Positions 25,001-37,600 of a stretch of DNA of 64,000 bases are shown in pieces. The translations under genes were made by a program, and so were the position numbers. The notes under the pieces were generated by a model, which made no database searches, was not told the DNA's origin, and saw only the letters and a list, made by a program, of their open reading frames with translations. The DNA comes from Artocarpus heterophyllus. Its lineage: Eukaryota > Streptophyta > Magnoliopsida > Rosales > Moraceae. Numbering within the stretch: the stretch's first letter is position 1; each line of letters begins with the position of its first letter. The DNA lies in the NCBI GenBank assembly GCA_025403435.1, contig CM046350.1, positions 22,693,661 through 22,757,660 on the forward strand. The letters run 5' to 3'.

Positions 25001-28000
25001 AATTTGTGCTCTTAAAAAATGTTCTCCAACTTATTGAAACAATGAAAATGTAAAAAAAAAAAAAAAAAGATTAAAAAATTAGCAAAAAGGCCAAAAAGGT
25101 TTAAATAATAATAATAAAAATTCTATGACCAAATAATAGATTTGGTTGTGCAAAGCATTTTCGATGGCCAAAATTTGGTCATGAATCATCACCTTTCATG
25201 GCCAAACTATTTTTGGGTCACAAATAGTACTTTTGTTATAAAAAAAACTAAATTTTCTTTTTATGATCAAATAATTTTTTTCATATAATATTACATACTT
25301 CTACTACTCATAAAACAGTAAGTTCTAACTTTTTGAAGGAAGTTATAACCATCGGTTCAATAAAGTTATGATTCTAATCAATTTATATTATGAGCTTTCT
25401 TACTAATTAGTTTGACACAACAACATCTTTGCTTAAAACTTTAATTTTACCACAACATGACATCAAAGTTACAAATTGTGCTCTTAAATGATGTTTTCCA
25501 ATTTATTCAACTAATAAAAATATAAAAAAAAAGATAAAAAAATATCAAGAAAGCACAAAAACATAGGTTTAAACAATAAAAAATATTTCGCAACTAAAAT
25601 ACATATTTGGTCACAAAATATACTTTTCTTTGACCAAATAACAGATTTGGTAGTACCATCTTTTGGTGACCAAAATTTGGTCTCAAATCATCACTTTCCA
25701 TGATCAAACTGCATTTTGGTAATAAATAGTCTTTTTGTTTAAAAAAACATGAAACTTAATTAATGTTTTTATGTTCCAATAATTTTTCATATGATATTAT
25801 ACACTTGTACTACTCACAAAATAACATGTTCTAATTTTTTGGAATGAATTATGACTATCGATTCCATAAATTACTATTCTAATCAATTTATATTATGAGC
25901 TTACATACTAAATAGTTTGAGTCTTTGCTTAAAACTTTAAATTTGCCATAAAATCACTTCAAAATTATAATTTGTGCTCTTAAAGGTTGTTTTCTAATTT
26001 ATTCAATCAATTAAAATGCAAAAAAATATATAAAATATTAGCCAAAAAACACCAAGTCAAAGGTTTAAACAATAAAACATATCTTGTGACCAAAATATAT
26101 ATTTGGTAACAAAATATGGTTTTCTGTCACCAAAAGCATAGACTTTTTTGCGGAGAGCATCATTTGATGACAAAAATTTGGCCGAGAATCAACATCTTTA
26201 GTGACCAAACTGTCTTTTGGTCACAAATAGTCCTTTTGTTAAAAAAATAACAAAGTAAATTATCTTTTTATGATCAAATAAATTTTTTTCATATGATATT
26301 ACACATTTTTACTACTAATAAAATAGCAAGTTCTAACTTTTTGAAAAAAGTTATAACCATCAGTTCCATAAAATTACGATTCTAATCAATTTATATTATG
26401 AGTTTATAACTAATTAGTTTGACACAACATCTTTGCTTGAAACTTTAATTTTACTAGAATTGGCATCAAAATTATAAATTGCGCACTTAAATGATGTTTT
26501 CCAATTTATTAATCAATAAAAATATAAAAAAGATAAAAAAAATTTAGCAAAAGAACACAAAAACAAGGGTGTAAACAATAAAAAATATTTCGTAACTAAA
26601 AACATATTTGGTCATAAAATATAATTTTCTGTGACCAAATAATAGAATTGGTCACAGAAAGCATCTTTCAGAGACAAAAATTTGGTCGTGAATCATCACC
26701 TTCTATGATCAAATAGTATTTTGGTCACGAATAGTCCTCTTATTAAAAAAAATGAACTTATTTATCTTTTTTATGTTCAAATAATTTTTTTCATATAATA
26801 TTACACACTAGTACTACTCACAAAATAGCATGTTCTAACTTTTTAAAATGAATTATAACCATCGATTCCATAAAATTACTACTCTAATCAATTTATATTA
26901 TGAGCATACATAATTAGTTTGACATAGTAACATCTTTGCTTAAAACTTCAATTTTACCACAAAATCATGTCAAAATTATAAATTGTGCACTTAAAGGATT
27001 TTTTTAATTTATTCAATCAATGAAAATATAAAAAAGATAAAAAAAAATTTGCAAAAAGCACAAAAACAAAGGTTTAAACAATAAAAAATATTTCATGAAA
27101 AAAAAATGTATTTAGTCACGAAAGATAGTTTTCTATGGCCAATTAACACATTTGGTTGCAGAAAGCATCTTTCAAAGACCAAAATTTGGTTGCGAATCAT
27201 CATCTTCTATGACCAAAGTGATTTTTGGTCACAAATAGTCCCTTTGGGAAAAAAAAAAATCTTTCATATGTTCAAATTATTCTTTATATGATATTACACA
27301 CTTATACTACTCACAAAATAGTAAGTTCTGACTTTTTGGAATGACTTATAACCACCGATTCTATAAAATTACTATTCTAATCAATTTATATTATGAGCTT
27401 ACTTACTAATTAGTTTGACACAACTTCTTTGATTTATATTATAATTTGTGCTTTTAAACGATATTATCTAATTTAGTCAAAAAATAAAAAGATAAAAAAT
27501 TTAAAAAACTAGCAAGAAAACACAAAAACATGGGTTTAGACAATAAAAAATTTTTGTAACTAAAATATATATTTGATCACAAAATATAGTTTTTTTTGTG
27601 ACTAAATAATAGCTTTGATTGTAGAAAGCATCTTTTAGTGATGAAAATTTTGTTGCAAATCATCATCTTCCGCAACCAAACTGCTTTTTAGTCACAAATA
27701 GTCCTTTTGTTAAAAAAGATAACAAACCAAATGTTCAAATTATTTCTTTATATGATATTAAACACTTGTACTACTTATAAACTAGCAAGTTCTAACTTTT
27801 TGAAAAGAACTATAGCCATCAACTCCATTAAATTATGATTATGATCAATTTATATCATCTGTTTACTTACTAATTAGTTTGATACAAAAACATCTTTGCT
27901 TAAAACTTTAATTTTACTACAAAATCACGTCAAAATTATAATTGTAATCTTAAAGGATGTTTTCCAATTTATTCAATCAATAAAATATAAAAAATATATA

Positions 28001-29290
28001 AAAAAAAATTAGCAAAAAAACACAAAAACAGGGGTTTAAACAATAAAAAGTATTTCTCAACAAAATTACATATTTGGTCATAAAATATAGTTTTCTATGA
28101 CTAGATAATAGATTTGGTCACAAAAAGCATCTTTTGGTCACCAAAATTTGGTCGCTAATTATTATCTTCCGTGGCCAAATTGTTTCTTAGTCACAAATTG
28201 TTTTTTTGTTTTAAAAAAACAACAAACTTAATTAACTTTTTTATGTTCAAATAATTTTTTCCATATGATATTACACACTTGTACTACTAATAAAGTAGGA
28301 TGTTCTAACTTTTTGAAATAAATTATAACCATCGATTCTATAAAATCACTATTCTAATCATTTTATATTATGAGCTTACATACTAATTAGTTTCATACAA
28401 AAACATCTTTGCTTAAAACTTTAATTTTGCCACAAAATTACATCAAAATTATTATTTGTTCTCTTAAAGGATGTTTTTCAATTTAGTCAACTAATGAAAA
28501 CATAAAATAAGATAAAACTAGCAAAAAATACAAAAAAAAGGGTTCAAAAATAAATTTTTTTTCGTTACCAAACTACATACTTGTTCAAGAAATATAATTT
28601 TCTATGACCAAATAATAGATTTGGTCGCAGAAAGCATCTTTCAGTTGACCAAAATTTGGTCGCAAATCATCATCTTCTGTGACCAAACTGTTTTTTTGGT
28701 CAAAAATAGTCCTTTTATAATTAAAAAAACAACAAACTAATTTTTTTTTGTGATCAAATAACATTTTTTTCAAATGATATTACATGCTTGTACTACTCAC
28801 AAAATAGCATGTTCTAACTTTTTGAAATGAATTATAACCATCGATTCCATAAATTTACTATTCTAATCAGTTTTTATTGTGAGCTTACCTACTAATTAAT
28901 TTGACACAACAAAGTCTTTGCTTAAAACTTTAATGTTATCACATCAAAATTATAATTTGTGCTCGTAAAGAATGTTTTCCAACTTATTGAATCAACGAAA
29001 ATAAAAAAAGAAAAGATAAAAAAATTAGCAAAAAAAACACCAGAACAAGGGTTTAAACAGTAAAAAATATTTCGTGGCCAAAATACATATTCAGTCATGA
29101 AATATGTGACCAAATCATAGATTTGATTGTGGAAAGCATCTTTTGGTGACCAAAATTTAGTTGCAAATCATCGTGAATAGCTTTTTGGTCACCAATAGTC
29201 CTTTTGTTTAAAAAATATATTTTTTTTGTTCAAATAATTTTTCATATAATATTACACACTTGTAGTACTCACAAAATAGCAAGTTCTAAG
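21330..29290. repeat. Two copies of an ~3.98-kb higher-order repeat in the array
   Basis: Monomer subtypes run in the order B-A-B-A-D-C-A-A and then repeat. Subtype-specific phrases recur at that distance: ACCACAACATGACATCAAA at 21453 and 25449 (3996 bp), GGGTGTAAACAATAAAAAAT at 22590 and 26567 (3977 bp), and the D-type CTTTGATTTA at about 23463 and 27430. This implies that an eight-monomer block was duplicated as a unit. Confidence 0.75.
22049..22077. repeat. (AT)n microsatellite, about 14 units
   Basis: Uninterrupted AT dinucleotide run inside one monomer, at the position where other monomers have the phrase AATATAAAAAAAGATAAAA. Confidence 0.95.
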
Positions 29291-29539
29291 TTTTTGAAAT
29301 GAATTATAACTATCGATTCCATAAAATTACTATTTTACTTAATTTATATTATGAGCTTACTCACTAATTAGATTGACAAAACAACATCTTTGCTTAAAAC
29401 TTTAATTTTATTACAAAATCACATCAAAATTATAATTTGTGCTCTTAAAGGATGTTTTCCAACTTATCAATTAATGAAAATATTAAAGGGTTTAAGCAGA
29501 AATAATATTTTGCGACCAAAATACAGATTTGGTCAAGAA

Positions 29540-29700
29540 ATATAGCATTTGGTAATGTTTTCAAAATAGATGAAAATGATTTTGTTTTATAAAATGAGAA
29601 TTTTTGAGAATTATGCAAAGAGTGTTTTTGAATTTTTTTGCCTCAAAAAGCGTGCAAAAATATTTCCAAAAGCTCTCAGAAAAATATCAATTGGGGTCAT
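29540..29700. other. Non-monomer segment inside the array
   Basis: Between two dyads of one monomer, about 160 bp does not match the unit (it includes TGGTAATGTTTTCAAAATAG and AAAGCTCTCAGAAAAATATC). The local monomer spacing rises to about 600 bp. It is an insertion or a divergent variant; no terminal repeats were seen. Confidence 0.5.
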
Positions 29701-30391
29701 TTTTCTACGACCAAATTAAAAAATTTGTCGCGGAAAAGCATCTTTCGGTAACCAAAATTTGGTCACGAATCATCATCTTCCATGATCAAACTGCTTTTTA
29801 GTCACAAATAGTCTTTTTGTATTAGAAACAACAAACTAAATTATCTTTTTATGTTCAAATAATATTTTATATGATATTACATACTTATATTGCTCATAAG
29901 CTAGTAAGTTCTAATTTTTTTTTAAAGAATTATAACCATCTACTATCTTAAATTATGATTCTGATCAATTCATATTGTGAACTTACTTCTTAATTAGTTT
30001 GATACAACAACACCTTTGCTTAAAACTACAATTATACCACAAAATCACATCAATATTCTAAATTGTGCTCTTAAAGGATGTTTTCCAATTTATTCAATTA
30101 ATAAAAAGATAAAAAAAGATAAAAAAAATGAGCAAAAACACATAAAAATAGAGGTTTAAACAATAAAAAATAATTCTTAACAAAATTACATATTTGGCCA
30201 TAAAATATCGTTTTTTGGGACCAAATAATAGATTTGGTCGTGAAAAGCATCTTTCGGTGACCAAAATTTGGTCGCGAATTATTATCTTCTGTGATCAAAC
30301 TACTTCTAAATCACAAATAGTCCTTTTGTTTAAAAATGACAGTCAGCAAAATTGTCTTTTTTATGTTCAAATAATTTTTTCATATGATATT

Positions 30392-30917
30392 CACTGCAAA
30401 AAAAAACTATATTTAACTATATATTATTTGTGACATGTAGTTTTTGAATATTGTTGAAAAGTACATACAACGACATCTCCAACAAAGATGTCGTTAATGA
30501 CGTTTGAACCAATAATTAACGACATCTATATAGATGCCGTATTAAAGCTCTCCTTTTAATGATAATAGTTTAGTGTCGTTAAATTATTTAACAACAAGTA
30601 GGAGATGTCGTCAAACCCTTAGAGATTCGACACCCCTTATGGACGATATTGGTCAAGATGTTGTCTATAAGGGGTGTCATAAAATCTCAAAGGTTTTGAC
30701 GACATCTCCTACATGTCGTTAAATAATTTAATGACATTAAACTATTATCGTTAAAAGGAGACCTTTAATACAGCGTCTTTATAGATGTCGTTAATTATTG
30801 TTTCAAATGTCATTAATGACATGTTTGTTGGAGATGTCGTTGTATATATTTTTCAATGACATTCAAAAACTACATGTTATAAATAATATGTCGTTAGATA
30901 TAGTTTTTCTTGTAATG
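30392..30917. mobile_element. CACTA-like foldback MITE (526 bp)
   Basis: Starts CACTGCAAAAAAAAACTATA; the other end, reverse-complemented, is CATTACAAGAAAAACTATAT. These are versions of the CACTACAAGAAAA terminus of plant CACTA elements. The whole element is a long inverted repeat: GACGACATCTCC, TTAACGACATC and AAGGGGTGTC phrases recur in mirrored order around about 30660. A 3-bp duplication ATT (30389-30391, 30918-30920) flanks it, and removing it restores the array phrase GATATTACACATTTGTACT. There is no coding capacity; it would depend on a CACTA transposase elsewhere. Confidence 0.9.
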
Positions 30918-32811
30918 ATTACACATTTGTACTCATAATAAATCATGTACCATCGATTCCATAAAGTTACTATTCTAATCAATTTATATTATAAGCTTAT
31001 ATACTAATTAGTTTGATACAACATCTTCGCTTAAAACATTAATTTTGCCACAAAATCACATCAAAATTATAATTTGGTTGCAAATCATCATCTTATGTGA
31101 CCAAATTACTTTTTAGTCTCAAATAGTCCATTTGTTTAAGAAAAACAACAAACTAAATTATCTTTTTTTGTCAAATAATTTTTTTATATGATATTAATCA
31201 CTTCTACTACTCATAAACTAGCAAGTGCTAACTTTGTGAAAAGAATTATAACTATCGAGTTCATTAAATTATGATTTTGATCAATTTATATTATGAGCTT
31301 ACTTACTGATTAGTTTGAGACGACAACATTTTTGCTTCAAACTTAATTTTTACCATAAAGTCACATCAAAATTATAAATTGCGCCGTTAAAGGATGTTTT
31401 TCAATATATTCAATCAACAAAAATATAAAAATATAAAAAAGTTAGCAAAAACACACAAAAATAGGGGTTTAAATAATTAAAAACATTCCGTAACAAAATT
31501 ACATACTTGGTCATAAAATATAGTTTTTTGTGACCAGATAATAGATTTGATCGTAGAAAATATATTTTGATGACCAAAATTTGGTTCTGGGTTATCACCT
31601 TTCATGATTAAAGTGCTTCTTGATCACAAATAGTCCTTTTGTTTTTTTAAAAAAAAGAACATACTTATCCTTTTTAGGTTCAAATTTTTTTTTTTTCAAT
31701 ATGATATTACACACTTATCTAATAAAATAGCATGTTCTAACTTTTTGAAATAAATTATAACCATCTATTCCATAAAATTACTATTTAAATCAATTTATAT
31801 TATGAGCTTATATACTAATTAGTTTGGCAGAAAAACATATTTGCTTAAAACTTTAATTTTGCAACAAAATCACATCAAAATTATAATTTGTTCTCTTAAA
31901 GGATGTTTTCTAATTTATTCAACCAAAGAAAATATAAAATAAGATAAAATTCAGAAAAAGAAACCAAAACAAGGTTTTAAAAATAAAATATTTTTTCGTT
32001 ACCAAAATACATACTCTATCATGAAATATATTTTTTTGTGACTAAATAATAGATTTGGTCGTATAAGGCATCTTTCGGTGACCAAAATTTGGTTGCGAAT
32101 CATCATCTTCTGTGACCAAATTGATTTTTAGTCACAAATAGTCCTTTTGTTTTTTTTTAAAAAAATCTTTCTTATGATCAAATAATTTTTTTTTCAAATG
32201 ATATTACATACTTGTACTACTCACAAAATAGCAAGTTCTGACTTTTTGAAATGAATTATAACTACTGATTCCATAAAATTACTATTCTAATCAATTTAAA
32301 TTATGAGCTTACTTACTAATTAGTTTAACAGGGCACTAGGTAAAGTAAAAAATTGTAAAAATTACTCTAAAATAAAGGATTTTGAATTCAGAGTAATATT
32401 GCACTATTGCACCCTAACCTATATTTCTGAACTTTTAATCTTGGCAAAATGCACCTTAAATTTTAAAATTATTAACAATTATGGTCCAATAACTAACAAA
32501 CATTAAAGAGCATGAATAATTTTAGGCACAAAATTTGCATATGAGTTTTTTTAATGGATAGAGCTCATCGTTTTAAGAAAAAATTAAAGCTCAATGCATG
32601 AAAAAGAGTACTTAATGAAAATTAAAGTAGCTATTAGACCCTAATTGTCAATAATTTCAAAGTTTATAATGCATTTTGTTAAAATTGAAAGTTGAAAATG
32701 TATTATATAAAAAAATGAATGGTTCAGAGTTCAATAAGGCAATTTACTCTTAAATTAAATAACAGGGAAAGAAAAGGGTACTTTGTTATTAATAGTCTTT
32801 ACGCGTTATAG

Positions 32812-33473
32812 TCATGGACATAAATATCCACAAAATTTTAGAAATTTTGGTGGAAATTTCAGAAATTTTAGGGTACTGAAATATCTTTTCCCTGTAATAT
32901 TGATTTCGGTAAAATATCAGAGAAATATCGGTAAAAATATCGATATTAGAAAATCTATAGTATATTTGATACAAAATTTCGGTGCATGTCGTGGAAATTC
33001 CAATCAAATTTCGGTAACGTTAGAAATTACATAAATTTATAGATTTTTTTTCTCTCTAAGCATACCACCACCATCTCAGGTAAACGATTGGAAGAATTCA
33101 CAACTTCCAATCCATAAAGCTATAGTGGGAAGAAGTCAACATACTTGTTTGTGATATATTCATAACTATATTCAGTACTACTCAAATAACATGTTATTGT
33201 ACTAATATTGTTTGAATCAAGACGGAATCCCAACCATATTTGAGCATCACAGAATTTCCATTTGGCATTGACAAATCTAATATGCATGGAGGTAAATCAT
33301 GTTTATTTATTTATTTTTAATGTTTATTGCATCTCAAAGTATTCGAGATATATTTAACATAAAATTTTCATAATTTTTATGATTTTGTAGAAATTTCCAC
33401 CGATATTTTTCCCAAAATTTACTTAGAATTGAGTACGGATATTTTTATTGATATTGATATTTTTATCCTTGGT
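32812..33473. repeat. Probable degenerate foldback element
   Basis: The left end (CATGGACATAAATATCC ... TTGGTGGAAATTTC) reappears in reverse complement at the right end (GAAATTTCCACCGATATTTT ... TTTTTATCCTTGG). This gives imperfect terminal arms of about 100 bp. The arms are rich in AAATATC/GATATTT phrases. The middle (33040-33330) has no recognised frame. Confidence 0.45.
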
Positions 33474-33764
33474 TACGGTAGATAAGATACGAAATTATTT
33501 ACTATAGAATATAGAATAATGTCCATTTAGAAAAAGAGAGATAATTAGAAAATAATTCTTTGTAATTAAGTGAAACTTTTACTCTATTTCTGACAAGACA
33601 GTAAGTATCAGTTTTAGAAATCACAATTAAAAAAAAAAATCCCCTTTAATATGGCCTTATTGACTAACGATATCAAATTCTTTTGTTCAAAATACTCATA
33701 TTACTTTGAATTATTCTTTTAATAAATTAAAAAAATTGTCGAGGAAACAAACTAAATAATGTTC

Positions 33765-34046
33765 ATTGTCGGAGCATTCAATCGTTTCACCTTACCTTCT
33801 CATAGCGGGCGCTTGCCATTACAACAATGATTTGGGACGCGACCTTCATGGTTTAGCCGAGATGCTTGAGCCTCATTGCGGAGAGCAACGTTGACATAAG
33901 TGGGTAAGACATCTTGCTTAGACCCACCTCTCAAGAATCCCACGTTTGTCAATTCCATAAACGACCACAACACAAGATCACTCGTTTGTTAGTGGGACTC
34001 TCGTGAAACAGTTGCGCTTCGCTGCCATAGGCAATGGCGATGAAAG
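33765..34046. other. GC-richer block of unknown origin
   Basis: About 280 bp with clearly higher GC than its flanks and no array motifs. Its minus strand has one frame open for about 75 codons (fragments ...VLWSFMELTNVGFLRGGSK... and ...PTYVNVALRNEAQASR...), bounded by stops. Composition and lack of surrounding context suggest a gene or organelle-DNA fragment, but I do not recognise it. Confidence 0.35.
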
Positions 34047-34520
34047 TATAAATCTAAAATGCTTTTAAATTTTTTATTTGTTTAAAAAAACAACTAAACC
34101 ATTAATTTTTTTTTTCTTTTTTTTTAGAATTTATTCCAAAAAATATGTTCTTTTTATAACACCAGAGTATTTCTAGTACATTAAGCATGTAATAATTAAG
34201 AATTATGTGAAGTAATTTAAGTATAGATTTTGTGAGCTAAATTTTATGCTCCAAAATTTGTTAAGACTTTAAGGAGCAATTTTTGCGTCGTAAGGACTAT
34301 TATTTAAATCCAAATTTTACAGAAAAAAAATCTCCATAAAAATGAAAATAGGATTTTCAAGATAAAAAATAATGCCATAGTCTTAAATAAGGAAGGAATG
34401 AAATAAAAACTAGCTAGAAAGATTAATTGTTGCAGAATATTTTGCAACAAATTTTAAGATAGAAATATAGTCTAAGAATATATAGTATAGAAATTATACA
34501 ACATTAAAACAATACAATCT

Positions 34521-34660
34521 AAAAACTATGCTGATAAAGTAATCAAGTATCAAAATTATACTGATAAGGATAAGCAGTATGAAAATTATACTGCATAAAG
34601 TAATGCAGGATAAAAATTAGACTGCATAAAGTTAATTGGTATAAGAATTATACTGTGTAG
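34521..34660 (+). repeat. 30-31-bp minisatellite, about 4.5 copies
   Basis: Units start at 34521, 34552, 34582, 34613 and 34644, with core AAAATTATACTGCATAAAG followed by TAAT and a variable GTAT. The last unit is partial. Confidence 0.8.
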
Positions 34661-34675
34661 ATGATGTGGAAGCTT

Positions 34676-37600
34676 GATATCTTTGATCTAAACTTTAATT
34701 TTACTACAAAATCACATCAAAATTTTAATTTGTACTTTTAAAGGATATTTACCAATTTATTCAAACAATAAAAAGATAAAAAAAAGATAAAAAAAGCCAA
34801 GAAAACATAAAAACATTTGTTTACACAATAAAAAATATTTTTTAACTAAAATATATATTTGATCACAAAATATAGCTTCTTGTAACTAAATAATAGCTTT
34901 GGTCACAGAAAGCATCTTTTGGTGACCAAAATTTGGTCGCAAATCATCATCTTTCTTGACCAAACTGCCTTTTAGTCACACATTGTCCTTTTGTATAAAA
35001 AAAACTTAAATTCTTTTCATGCTCAAATAATTTTTTATATGATATTACACACTTGTACTACTCATAAACTATCAAGTTCTAACTTTTTGAAAAGGAATTG
35101 TAACCATCGACTCTATTAAATTATGATTCCAATCAATTTATATCATGTGCCTACTTACTAATTAGTTTGATACAACAACATCTTTGCTTAAAACTTCAAT
35201 TTTACGACAAATCACATCAAAATTATAAATTGTACTCTTAAAGGATTTTTTCCAATATATACAATCAATAAAAAGAAAAAAAGATAAAAAAAATTAGCAA
35301 AAACACACAAAAACAGGGATTTAAACAATAAAAAATATTTCTTAACAAAATTACATAGTTGGTCCCAAAACATATTTTTTTGTGACCAAATAATAGATTT
35401 GATCATGGAATGCATCTTTCGGTGACCAAAATTTGGTCAGGAATTATCATCTCCCATGACCAAACTGCTTCTTGGTCCTAAATAGTCCTTTTGTTTAAAA
35501 AAAACAACGAACTTTATTATCTTTTTTATGTTCAAATAATTTTTCATATGATTTTACACACTTTTACTACTCATAAAATAGCATGTTCTAACTTTTTGAA
35601 ATAAATTATAACCATAGATTATATAAAATTACTATTCTAATCAATTTATGTTATGAGCTTACATACTAATTCATTTGACACAAAAATATTTTTGCTTAAA
35701 ACTTTAATTTTGCAAAAAAAAAATCACATCAACATTATAATTTCTTCTCTTAAAGGATGTTTTCTAATTTATTCAACCTATGAAAATGTAAAATAAGATA
35801 AAATTAGCAAAAAACACAAAAACAAAGGTTTAAAGACACAAAATTTTTCATTACCAAAATACATACTTAGTCATGAAATATAATTTTATGTGACCAAATA
35901 ATAGATTTGGTCATGGAAAGCATCTTTTGGTGATCAAAATTTGGTCGCGAATCATTATCTTCAGCGACTAAACTGTTCTTGGATTAAAAAAATAGTCCTT
36001 TTGTAAAAAAAAAAAAATGAAACAAACTAAATTTTTTATGATCAAATAATTTTTTCATATGATATTGCACACTTTCACTAGAACAAAGGTTTAAACAACA
36101 AAAAATATTTCACTAGAAAAATACATATTTGGTCACAAAATATAGTTTTCAGCGAGCAAATAATAGATTTAGTCATGGAAAGCATCTTTCAGTGACCAAA
36201 ATTTGGTCGCAAATCATCATCTTCTGTAATCAAACTACTTTTTGGTCACAAATAGTCCTATTGTTTTAAAAAAATCTATTTTAGGTTTAAATAATTCATA
36301 TATGATATTACACACTTATACTACAAACAAAATAGCAAGTTCTAACTTTTTGAAATGAATTATAACTATCAATTTCATAAAATTAGAATTCTAATCAATT
36401 TATGTTATGAACTTACTTACTAATGAATTTGACACAACAACATATTTGCTTAAAAATTTAATTTTACCTCAAAATCATGTCAAAATTATAAATTGTGCTC
36501 TTAAAGGATGTTTTTCAATTTATTCAATCAATGAAAATATTAAAAAAAAAGATATACAAAAATTAGTGAAAAAAACTTAAAAAAAAGGTTTAAACAATAA
36601 AAATATTTCATGAAAAAAATACTTATTAGGTCATAGAATATAGTTTTCAGTGACCAAATAATAGATTTGGTCATGAAAAACAACTTCAGTGACCAAAATT
36701 TGGTTGTGAATCATTATCCTTGGTGACCAAACTGATTTTTCGTTATAAATAGTCCTTTTGTTTTTTAAAAAATAATCTTTCTTATGTTTAAATAATTTTT
36801 TTCATATGATATTACACACATGTACTCCTCATAAATAGCAAGTTCTAGCTTTTTGAAATGAATTATAACCATTGATTCTACTAAATTATTATTCTAATCA
36901 ATTTATATTATGAGCTTACTTAATAATTAGTTTGACACAACAACATCTTTGCTTAAAACTTTAATTTTATCATAAAATCACATCAACATTATAATTTGTG
37001 CTCTTAAAGGACATTTTCCGCTTTATCAATCAATGAAAATATTAAAGAAAAAGATAAAAATTTTGGAAAAAATGCAAAACGAGGGTTTAAACATTAAAAA
37101 TAATTTGCGACCAAAATATAGATTTAGCCACTAAATATCATTTCTACAGCCAAACAATAAAATTGGTCATAGAAAGCATCTTTTGGTGACCAAAATTTGG
37201 TAGTGAATCATCATCTTCAGTGACCAAATTGTTTTTTAGTTACAAATAGCCCTTTTGTTAAAAAAACAACAAACTAAATTATCTTTTTTATGTTCACATA
37301 ATTTTTTTATGTGATATTACACACTTGTACTACTCATAAACTAGTAAGTTCTAACTTTTTGAAAACAATTATAACCATCAACTCTATTTAATTATGATTC
37401 TAATCAATTTATATTATGAGCTTACTTACTAGTTAGTTTGATACAACAACAACTTTATTTAAATCTTCAATTTTACCATAAAATCACATCAAAATTATAA
37501 TTTGTTCTCTTGAAGGATGTTTTTCAATTTATTCAACAAATGAAAATATAAAAAAAAAGATAAAAAAAAATTTGCAAAAAACACAAAAACAAGGGTTTAA

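Larger units (their letters stand above)
19338..32335. repeat. Tandem array of ~500-bp dyad-rich monomers, left block
   Basis: About 26 degenerate monomers, head to tail. Successive GACCAAAATTTGGTC-like centres are mostly 464-519 bp apart (examples: 20166, 20673, 21177, 21678, 22197, 22692, 23208). Each monomer has an AT-rich backbone with fixed phrases: CAAGTTCTAACTTTTTGAAA, ACTAATTAGTTTGACACAAC, CATCTTTGCTTAAAACTTTA. It also has a block of about 170 bp with four consecutive inverted repeats of GTGACCAAA/TTTGGTCAC, separated by 1 to about 9 bp spacers. There are no coding frames beyond chance length. It looks like an amplified transposon subterminal region or a satellite. Confidence 0.92.
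32336..34675. other. 2.3-kb composite interruption of the array
   Basis: The monomer stops after ACTAATTAGTTT at about 32330 and resumes with TCTTTGATCTAAACTTTAAT at about 34680. These are adjacent parts of a D-type monomer, so the block was inserted. It contains a foldback-like piece (32812-33473), a GC-richer block (33765-34046) and a 31-bp tandem repeat (34521-34660). No clear target duplication was found at the edges, so several events may have contributed. Confidence 0.7.

Noticed and set aside
30392..30917. Long hairpin as a microRNA precursor
   Set aside because: The inverted repeat runs to both ends, which match CACTA termini with an ATT duplication, so a MITE explains it fully.
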